A stretch of DNA of 5,494 bases from the NCBI GenBank assembly GCA_946409675.1, contig CAMJXI010000078.1:1-5494 (forward strand). The letters run 5' to 3'. The position numbers and the translations under genes are program-made. Within the stretch, counting starts at the first letter, position 1. The number at the start of each line of letters is the position of its first letter. This DNA comes from an uncultured Lactobacillus sp. (GTDB lineage: Bacteria > Bacillota > Bacilli > Lactobacillales > Lactobacillaceae). Of this stretch, positions 1 to 4,353 are shown one piece after another. The notes under the pieces were generated by a model. The model made no database searches, was not told where the DNA came from, and saw nothing but the letters and a program-made list of their open reading frames with translations.

Positions 1-51
1 ATACGAGATCTCCATTGGTGACTGGAGTTCAGACGTGTGCTCTTCCGATCT
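1..51 (+). other. Illumina P7/TruSeq index adapter (artefact, not genomic)
   Basis: Bases 1-9 (ATACGAGAT) match the inner end of the Illumina P7 oligonucleotide. Bases 10-17 (CTCCATTG) occupy the 8-base i7 index slot, and bases 18-51 match the TruSeq read-2 adapter, which starts GTGACTGGAGTTCAGACGTG and ends GCTCTTCCGATCT. The match is continuous and in the right order, so this is library adapter left by read-through of a short insert and then assembled onto the contig end. Genomic sequence starts at base 52. No gene or site in bases 1-51 should be believed. Confidence 0.98.
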
Positions 52-391
52 CATCCACGTTAGTCAAAACGATGTTGGTGGTCTTATCAAGAAATTCCAC
101 CATCACTTGACGGCATGCGCCACAAGGTGAAATTGGGTTGTTGGTTTTACCGGTTACAAGGAATGTTTCAATTGGGTCATTAATGGCACCGTCGTTCACG
201 TAATTGAATAAACAAACGCGTTCGGCACACATTGAAAGTCCGTAGGAAGCATTCTCAATATTAACACCAGTGTAGACTTTACCGGATTTAGTTTGTAAAA
301 CTGCACTTACCGGAAAGTTTGAATATGGTGAAAAAGAATTTGCCAAGTTTTTAACGGCAAGTTGATGTAGTTCTTGTACGTTTTTATCCAT
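52..391 (-). CDS. cdd: Cytidine deaminase, 3' end lost at the adapter junction
   Basis: Cytidine deaminase hydrolyses cytidine and deoxycytidine to uridine and deoxyuridine in pyrimidine salvage; it is a cytosolic zinc enzyme, usually a homotetramer in the short bacterial form. The first 113 residues are visible. They include the substrate-side FSPYSNFPVSA segment (about 20-30), NIENASYG (44-51), the catalytic CAE motif (Cys55 ligand, Glu57 proton shuttle) and PCGAC (Cys90 and Cys93, the other zinc ligands). The family is usually about 130-136 residues, so roughly 20 C-terminal residues are missing. The apparent ending IGRAHV and its TGA stop at 29-31 are translated adapter. The ATG at 389-391 lies 2 bases after the ybeY stop, with an AGAGGG ribosome site inside the end of ybeY, which suggests translational coupling. 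It is the last visible gene of the operon; era commonly follows in Firmicutes. Confidence 0.95.
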
Positions 392-393
392 TG

Positions 394-903
394 CTAGTCC
401 CTCTTTAAGCCATATTCATTTAAAATTTCGTTTTGCAGACCAATCATGACTACTTCTTCCTCGGGCTTGATGTGATCGTAGCCGTTCAGGTGAAGATAGC
501 CATGTACTAAAGTGTAACCAAATTCGCGTTCGAAACCATGGTCGTATTCTTCGCCATGTTCCTTGACGATTTCAGGTGAGATGAATAAGTCACCAATATC
601 TTCCACGAAGTTCTTATCGTCTAAGAAAAGGCTCATATCAAGCGTGTCTTCGTTACCGTCTTCAATCGCAAAACTGATGACGTCGGTTGCCCGGTCCTTA
701 TTGCGGTATTCGCGGTTGATTCTTTGAATCTCAGACAAGCTGACAAAACTGATGCCCATTTCTTGTTTGTTTTCTTTGCCAATTTTGTTCTTGGCCAAGG
801 CTAACAATTTTTCAATCCAAGAAACTCGGTTAGGGTCGGCCAAAAAATCGACCTCGTCATTAAAAGTAATTTCCAAGTCCTTCATGATTTCTAAGTCTTT
901 CAT
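394..903 (-). CDS. ybeY: YbeY, rRNA maturation endoribonuclease
   Basis: YbeY is a small zinc-dependent RNase family protein involved in 16S rRNA 3'-end processing, ribosome quality control and, in several bacteria, small-RNA regulation. The diagnostic H-G-x-L-H-L-x-G-Y-D-H motif is intact at about 134-144 (His134, His138, His144 as metal ligands). The conserved N-K-D-R-A-T-D-V-I-S-F block lies at 68-78 and carries the family's conserved arginine. Length (169 aa) is slightly above many relatives. The excess is at the N terminus, where MKDLEI occurs twice in tandem, so translation could start at 903 or at 885. The upstream start has a weak purine-rich GAGAG site inside the end of phoH; the second start has no evident site, so I chose 903. 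The gene starts 6 bases after the phoH stop. Function is clear; the exact start is not. Confidence 0.95.
   Translation of the reverse strand: MKDLEIMKDLEITFNDEVDFLADPNRVSWIEKLLALAKNKIGKENKQEMGISFVSLSEIQRINREYRNKDRATDVISFAIEDGNEDTLDMSLFLDDKNFVEDIGDLFISPEIVKEHGEEYDHGFEREFGYTLVHGYLHLNGYDHIKPEEEVVMIGLQNEILNEYGLKRD
868..903 (-). repeat. 18-base tandem duplication at the start of ybeY
   Basis: Two adjacent 18-base copies (903-886 and 885-868) each encode MKDLEI. They differ at three bases only, all third codon positions and all synonymous (AAA/AAG, TTA/TTG, ATC/ATT). The second copy runs straight into the rest of the protein (TFNDEVDF). From general knowledge of lactobacillar YbeY proteins, which often begin with an MDLEI-like strand, the second copy looks like the ancestral start and the first like an added one. 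Confidence 0.85.
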
Positions 904-909
904 TATTTC

Positions 910-1875
910 TTATCTCTCGTCACTTTCATATGCTTTAATTATTTTGGCTACCACGGGATGGCGGACAACATCGTTAAATGTGAAATCGACGAATTCAATT
1001 TGGTCGATTTCTTTTAAACGGCTCCGTGCTTCAATCAAACCACTCTTGGTCTTACCAGGAAGGTCAATTTGGGTCACGTCACCATTCACAATAATTTTTG
1101 AGTTAAAGCCCATCCGGGTTAAGAACATCTTCATCTGCGCTTTAGTGGTATTTTGTGCTTCGTCGAGGATGACGAAAGCTTCATCGAGCGTGCGACCACG
1201 CATGTAAGCGAGTGGTGCGACTTCGATTGTGCCCCGCTCCATTAAGCGATTTGTCGTCTCAACGCCTAAGACGGCGTAGAGCGAATCGTAGATGGGACGC
1301 AAGTAAGGATCAATCTTTTCCTTTAAGTCACCGGGCAAGAAGCCAAGGGACTCACCTGCTTCAACGGCTGGTCTCGTCAAAATAATCCGACTAACCAAGC
1401 CCTTTTTGAAAGCAGAGACAGCCATTACGACGGCTAGAAAAGTCTTACCGGTTCCGGCAGGCCCAATTCCAAAGACGACGTCATGGTGCTTAATTGCATT
1501 CACGTACTTGCGCTGGCCAAGGTTCTTGACCCGAATAGGACGGCCTTTGGCATCGTGGATTAAGACTTCTTGGTAGAGGTCAAAGAAATACTGGAGCGTA
1601 CCCTTCTCAGCCATCTTAGTGGCACTAACCACATCGGTTGCACCAATCGAAATACCGTGAGCCAAAACATTCTCTAACTCAATTAAAACGCGTTTGCCTT
1701 TATTGATTGAGTCAGCATCGCCACGTAGTTCAACTGCGCTACCTGTATTGTTTGTGCTGATGGACAATCCTTCAGCCAGAATATTTAAATTTTCATCATT
1801 CACTCCAACCAAACTTGATAAAAATTTGGGGTCGTTTGGGGTGAACAGTTCTTTTTGTTTAGTTTCTTCTGTCAA
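910..1875 (-). CDS. phoH: PhoH family ATPase (KH-like domain plus RNA helicase-like P-loop domain)
   Basis: PhoH-family proteins are cytosolic ATPases whose C-terminal domain resembles the N-terminal half of superfamily 1 helicases. Their usual neighbourhood with ybeY points to RNA metabolism, but the precise cellular role is poorly defined. Walker A GPAGTGKT is at 138-145, Walker B VILDEAQ at 235-241, and the VNGDVTQIDLP block at about 263-273. The N-terminal ~100 residues fit the small KH-like nucleic-acid-binding region of the longer family members, and 321 aa is full length. The start is TTG (1873-1875): the frame is closed just upstream by TAA at 1888-1890, which is also the yqeY stop, and a GGAGG site sits 6 bases from the TTG. 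The gene follows yqeY by 12 bases and precedes ybeY by 6, so all three are very likely on one transcript. Confidence 0.96.
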   Translation of the reverse strand: MTEETKQKELFTPNDPKFLSSLVGVNDENLNILAEGLSISTNNTGSAVELRGDADSINKGKRVLIELENVLAHGISIGATDVVSATKMAEKGTLQYFFDLYQEVLIHDAKGRPIRVKNLGQRKYVNAIKHHDVVFGIGPAGTGKTFLAVVMAVSAFKKGLVSRIILTRPAVEAGESLGFLPGDLKEKIDPYLRPIYDSLYAVLGVETTNRLMERGTIEVAPLAYMRGRTLDEAFVILDEAQNTTKAQMKMFLTRMGFNSKIIVNGDVTQIDLPGKTKSGLIEARSRLKEIDQIEFVDFTFNDVVRHPVVAKIIKAYESDER

Positions 1876-1881
1876 AAAAAG

Positions 1882-1886
1882 CCTCC
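1882..1886 (-). promoter_or_regulatory. Ribosome binding site fixing the phoH TTG start
   Basis: On the minus strand this reads GGAGG, followed by 6 bases (CTTTTT) and then TTG. With the in-frame stop 12 bases upstream, this leaves TTG as the first possible start of the frame and makes it the clear choice. Confidence 0.9.
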
Positions 1887-1887
1887 G

Positions 1888-2328
1888 TTAGCTTAATTTT
1901 TCGGTCACTAATGCATTGACGACGGCACCGTCAGCTTTACCTTTAACTTTTGGCATCAAGGCTTTCATTACCTTACCAAAATCAGCTTTACCGGTTGCAC
2001 CAGTTTCCTCAATAGTTTCTTGGACGATTTGGCCAATTTCTTCTTTGCTAAGTTGTTGTGGTAAGTACTTAGCAACAATTTTCATTTCTTCTTCTGTTTG
2101 TTCAACAAGGTCAGTCCGGCCACCCTTAGCGAATTCGGCAACTGAATCTTTTCTTTGTTTCATTTCAGTAGAGAGTACTTGTAATTCTTCTGCAGCGGTC
2201 AATTCGTGACCAACCTTAAGTTCAAAGTTCTTTAAAGAAGCTTTGATTAAACGAATAGTAGTTAATGCTACTTTATCGTGGGCCTTCATGGCCGTTTTCA
2301 TATCATTGTTGATTGTTTCTGTTAACAT
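1888..2328 (-). CDS. yqeY: YqeY, GatB/YqeY-domain protein
   Basis: This is a small cytosolic protein made entirely of the YqeY domain, which also forms the tail of the GatB subunit of the tRNA-dependent amidotransferase. That tail helps bind tRNA in GatB; stand-alone YqeY is widespread but its function is not firmly established. Visible hallmarks are the N-terminal helical ML-T-x-I-x-x-D-M-K start, the LSTEMKQRKDSVAEFAKGGR segment (about 52-71), the YLPQQLS motif (about 88-94) and a C-terminal GKVMKALMPKVKGKADG motif (about 118-134). At 146 aa it is of typical family length. The ATG at 2326-2328 is preceded by AAGGAG at 2341-2346, a rather long 12-base spacing. That ribosome site begins right after the T-run of the upstream hairpin. 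No separate promoter fits in the gap from rpsU, so expression probably depends on read-through from the rpsU promoter. Confidence 0.95.
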   Translation of the reverse strand: MLTETINNDMKTAMKAHDKVALTTIRLIKASLKNFELKVGHELTAAEELQVLSTEMKQRKDSVAEFAKGGRTDLVEQTEEEMKIVAKYLPQQLSKEEIGQIVQETIEETGATGKADFGKVMKALMPKVKGKADGAVVNALVTEKLS

Positions 2329-2347
2329 TATTTTATATTTCTCCTTG

Positions 2348-2388
2348 AAAAAAAACTCCCATAACGAACCAATTGGTCAGTATGAGAG
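2348..2388 (-). terminator. Hairpin terminator or attenuator between rpsU and yqeY
   Basis: Read on the minus strand, a GC-containing hairpin (2388-2356) has arms CTCTCATACTGACC and GGTTCGTTATGGGAG around an AATT loop. One mismatch and one bulged T interrupt it, and it is followed directly by eight T residues (2355-2348). This is the form of a Rho-independent terminator, 9 bases after the rpsU stop. As yqeY follows on the same strand with no room for its own promoter, it probably acts as a partial terminator that lowers expression of yqeY-phoH-ybeY-cdd relative to rpsU. Confidence 0.88.
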
Positions 2389-2397
2389 CTAAAAATT

Positions 2398-2574
2398 TTA
2401 GTATTTTTTACGTTTACGAGCTGCTTCAGATTTTAACTTTCTCTTTACACTCGGTTTTTCGTAGTATTCACGTTTGCGGTATTCTTGTAAAGTACCACTC
2501 TTGGAAACTGAGCGTTTGAAGCGACGAAGAGCATCATCAAGAGACTCGTTTTCATGCACGATTGTCTTTGCCAT
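2398..2574 (-). CDS. rpsU: 30S ribosomal protein S21
   Basis: S21 is a small, very basic protein of the 30S subunit, located near the platform and anti-Shine-Dalgarno region, where it aids initiation. The 58-residue product begins [21 protein letters not shown] and ends in a lysine/arginine-rich tail (about 43-57) before Tyr58, matching family sequence and length. The frame stays open for 27 more codons upstream. That stretch lies across the promoter and the ribosome site and does not resemble S21, so the ATG at 2572-2574 is the start. It is the first gene of the leftward operon, with its own strong promoter and a terminator-like hairpin straight after its stop, as expected for a highly expressed ribosomal gene leading a weakly expressed one. 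Confidence 0.98.
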   Translation of the reverse strand: MAKTIVHENESLDDALRRFKRSVSKSGTLQEYRKREYYEKPSVKRKLKSEAARKRKKY

Positions 2575-2582
2575 ATGATATC

Positions 2583-2591
2583 CCTCCCTCC
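2583..2591 (-). promoter_or_regulatory. Doubled Shine-Dalgarno sequence of rpsU
   Basis: The minus strand reads GGAGGGAGG, which contains two overlapping GGAGG cores. The nearer core (2583-2587) ends 8 bases before the ATG, an ideal spacing, and the farther core ends 12 bases before it. This confirms the start of the 58-residue S21 and predicts very efficient initiation. Confidence 0.88.
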
Positions 2592-2597
2592 ACTTAA

Positions 2598-2610
2598 GGC
2601 CAAATTGGCC
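2598..2610 (-). repeat. 13-base palindrome in the rpsU leader
   Basis: GGCCAA and TTGGCC flank a single central base, giving a perfect inverted repeat in the predicted untranslated leader, 6 bases upstream of the doubled ribosome site and just downstream of the predicted transcription start. As RNA it can form only a short GGCC/GGCC stem with a 5-base loop. It could be an operator, a translational control element or chance; nothing in the sequence decides between these. Confidence 0.5.
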
Positions 2611-2626
2611 ATAACATCTGAGGAAT

Positions 2627-2655
2627 ATTATACAGAAATGTCCCAGCCCGGTCAA
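2627..2655 (-). promoter_or_regulatory. Sigma-A promoter of rpsU
   Basis: On the minus strand, a -35 box TTGACC (2655-2650), a 17-base spacer and a consensus -10 box TATAAT (2632-2627) form a near-ideal vegetative promoter. Transcription would start near 2619-2621, giving a leader of about 45 bases before the rpsU ATG. This is the only promoter I can see for the rpsU-yqeY-phoH-ybeY-cdd unit. Confidence 0.92.
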
Positions 2656-2660
2656 CTATT

Positions 2661-2690
2661 TATACAAAATTTCTTAAATATTGTTATACT
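2661..2690 (+). promoter_or_regulatory. Extended -10 promoter of the PPDK regulatory protein gene
   Basis: The -10 box TATACT (2685-2690) is preceded by TGT, the extended -10 element. The best -35 candidate is TATACA (2661-2666), four of six consensus bases at an 18-base spacing. Transcription would start near A2697, leaving a leader of about 20 bases before the ATG at 2719. The -35 candidate is only 5 bp from the -35 box of the opposite rpsU promoter. Confidence 0.75.
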
Positions 2691-2705
2691 TTAATCATTA
2701 ATGGT

Positions 2706-2711
2706 GAGGAG
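2706..2711 (+). promoter_or_regulatory. Ribosome binding site that decides the start at 2719
   Basis: GAGGAG lies 7 bases before the ATG at 2719. The in-frame ATG at 2701 is upstream of this site, has no ribosome site of its own, and would lie within about 5 bases of the predicted transcription start. The ATG at 2719 is therefore the real start. Confidence 0.88.
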
Positions 2712-2718
2712 CAAAAAT

Positions 2719-3549
2719 ATGACGGAAAAAATCAATTTAATAATTATCTCCGATTCAGTTGGAGACACAGGCTTTAATATGGCGAAAGCAGCCAGCGCAC
2801 AGTTCCCAAAAACAGAGTTTACCTACAGTCGTTTTCCCTTTGTCACTTCGACTGAAAAACTCGAAAAAGTATTTGAGGATATCGCCGGTCTCGATAATTT
2901 AATTATCATGTATACGTTGGCGGTTCCCGAATTAGTCAATATCGTCTTTAAATACGGTCGAGAAAATAATATCAGAACAATCGACTTTTTAACAGATACA
3001 GTTGATGCAATTGGTAAGTTGAGTGATGAAAAGCCCTCTCGTGAGTCTGGTGCGATGTATCATTTGACGCAGAAATACTTCGATCGAATTAGCGCAATGG
3101 AATTTGCTGTGATGTATGACGACGGTAAAGATCCTAAGGGCTTTTTGGAAGCGGATGTGGTTTTACTTGGTGTCTCCCGGACTTCGAAGACCCCACTTTC
3201 CCTCTTCTTGGCTAACCGTAATTTGAAGGTGGCTAACCTACCACTCGTTCCACAAGCGCATATTCCGGAAGAAATTTTCAAAATCGATCCTAAAAAGATT
3301 ATTGGACTAACCAATGATCCAGAGGTCTTGAACCGGATTCGCCGCGAAAGAATGATTGCCTACGGCTTGAGCCCTGATACGAGCTATTCAAATATGAACG
3401 AAATAAATAATGAATTGAAGTTTGCCAAAGATTTATATGACAAAATCGGTTGCTATGTTATCAACGTTGCTAACAGAAGTATCGAAGAAACTGCTGCTCT
3501 CGTGATGGCCCATTTAGGAATTAATGATTTGAAATCACAACAAATTTAG
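2719..3549 (+). CDS. yqfL: Pyruvate,phosphate dikinase regulatory protein (kinase/pyrophosphorylase, DUF299)
   Basis: This family reversibly controls PEP-synthesising enzymes. It phosphorylates a threonine of pyruvate,phosphate dikinase (using ADP) or PEP synthase to switch them off, and removes the phosphate by phosphorolysis to restore activity. From the 2719 start the protein is 276 aa, close to the usual ~270. The N-terminal SDSVGDTGFNMAKAA motif is at about 12-26, the conserved HLTQKYFDRISAMEFA block starts at about 115, and the diagnostic P-loop GVSRTSKT is at 151-158, followed by PLSLFLANRN. The C-terminal NVANRSIEETAALV motif is also typical. The gene is the first of a rightward pair, 34 bases before the hydrolase gene. 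The target enzyme is not in the window, so whether it acts on PPDK or PEP synthase cannot be told here; Gram-positive members are usually annotated as PPDK-type. The symbol is that of the Bacillus subtilis relative. Confidence 0.94.
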   Translation: MTEKINLIIISDSVGDTGFNMAKAASAQFPKTEFTYSRFPFVTSTEKLEKVFEDIAGLDNLIIMYTLAVPELVNIVFKYGRENNIRTIDFLTDTVDAIGKLSDEKPSRESGAMYHLTQKYFDRISAMEFAVMYDDGKDPKGFLEADVVLLGVSRTSKTPLSLFLANRNLKVANLPLVPQAHIPEEIFKIDPKKIIGLTNDPEVLNRIRRERMIAYGLSPDTSYSNMNEINNELKFAKDLYDKIGCYVINVANRSIEETAALVMAHLGINDLKSQQI

Positions 3550-3583
3550 TATTTGCTGAATGTAACGAAAAGGAGTAATTGTT

Positions 3584-4267
3584 ATGAAGTTAATTTTTCA
3601 TGGTCATGCTAGTTTCGAGATTCAATTAAATGATGGCACAGTTTTGCTGGTGGATCCGTGGATTACGGGCAATCCCCAATGTGACATTGATTTGAACTTT
3701 AAATGTGATTACATCTTGGTGACCCACGGTCACTCAGATCACTATGGTCCAGACACAATTACTCTTAGTCAAAAGAATAATGCTCCAATTGTTGGGATGT
3801 TTGAATTAGTTAATTATTCCCTTGCATTGGGCGCCCCTGTCGGTCACGCAATGGGAATTGGTGGTCAATGGAAGTTTCCGTTTGGAACCGTCAAGTTGAT
3901 GCATGCTCAACACAGTTCAAGCATCGTGAAGGATGGTATTCCCATTTATCTTGGTGAACCAGTTGGCTTCTTAATTCAAGCCGATGACAAAACCATCTAC
4001 TTCTCTGGTGACACCTCTAACTTCGGCGACATGGCCATTTTTGGTAGCGCCTATGACATTGATGTGGCCATCCTACCAATCGGTGATAACTTCACTATGG
4101 GTCCTGAGTCGGCAGCTAGTGCCTCTAAGCGTTTGAATGCCAAGGTAGTTATCCCAGAACACTACAACACTTTCCCAGAGATTAAACAAGATCCAAACGA
4201 GTTTGCTAAACTCCTTCCTGAAGGTGTGGTGCAAATTTTAAATCCTGGTGAAAGTTATTCGGTTTAA
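3584..4267 (+). CDS. UPF0173 metal-dependent hydrolase (metallo-beta-lactamase fold)
   Basis: This is a cytosolic single-domain metallo-beta-lactamase-fold protein of the UPF0173 family (Bacillus subtilis YtkL-like). Family members carry a two-metal hydrolase centre, but a natural substrate is not established. The N-terminal MKLIFHGHASFEI and VDPWITGNP segments are typical. The metal motif THGHSDH is at 47-53 (His48, His50, Asp52, His53). Further likely ligands are His107 or His110 in MHAQHSS, Asp143 in FSGDTS and His193 in PEHYNTFP. At 227 aa it matches the family. The ATG has a strong AAAAGGAG site 8 bases upstream (3568-3575). No clear promoter lies in the 34-base gap from the preceding gene, so co-transcription with it is likely; a functional link between the two is not shown. 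Transcription should end at the hairpin starting at 4310. Confidence 0.93.
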   Translation: MKLIFHGHASFEIQLNDGTVLLVDPWITGNPQCDIDLNFKCDYILVTHGHSDHYGPDTITLSQKNNAPIVGMFELVNYSLALGAPVGHAMGIGGQWKFPFGTVKLMHAQHSSSIVKDGIPIYLGEPVGFLIQADDKTIYFSGDTSNFGDMAIFGSAYDIDVAILPIGDNFTMGPESAASASKRLNAKVVIPEHYNTFPEIKQDPNEFAKLLPEGVVQILNPGESYSV

Positions 4268-4309
4268 GATTAGTAAAGTACTCAGTACTAAATAAAGTAA
4301 AGAAAAAGC

Positions 4310-4353
4310 AAATATGCTAGTAACTTGATTTTCAAGTCGCTAGCATATTTTTT
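4310..4353. terminator. Bidirectional terminator between converging genes
   Basis: A long hairpin (4310-4350) has an 11-bp perfect outer stem (AAATATGCTAG with CTAGCATATTT), a two-base internal mismatch zone and a 6-bp inner stem (ACTTGA with TCAAGT) around a TTT loop. On the plus strand it ends in six T residues (4348-4353). On the minus strand it is followed by a T-rich stretch (TTTGCTTTTTC, within 4302-4312). It can end transcription of the hydrolase gene from the left and of nfo from the right. The plus-strand T-run overlaps the first two bases of the nfo stop codon. Confidence 0.9.

Noticed and set aside
752..1207. Plus-strand 151-codon frame across ybeY and phoH
   Set aside because: It is antisense to two well-recognised genes, shows no family features and has no ribosome site or promoter. 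The same applies to the plus-strand frames at 1694-1891, 1916-2209 and 4382-4567, and to the minus-strand frame at 3060-3314.
2575..2655. A 27-residue N-terminal extension of ribosomal protein S21
   Set aside because: The frame is open, but this stretch covers the rpsU -10 box, leader and doubled ribosome site, and S21 homologues start [14 protein letters not shown]. It is untranslated sequence.
2701..2718. Earlier in-frame ATG of the PPDK regulatory protein gene
   Set aside because: It contains the ribosome site for the ATG at 2719, lacks one of its own and sits almost at the predicted transcription start.
3550..3583. Possible separate promoter for the UPF0173 hydrolase gene
   Set aside because: The 34-base gap holds the ribosome site but no convincing -35/-10 pair.
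4271..4290. Short repeats TAGTA...TACTA and a doubled AGTACT just after the hydrolase gene
   Set aside because: The possible stem is only about 5 bp and AT-rich, with no T-run, and the strong terminator lies immediately downstream. I treat it as chance.
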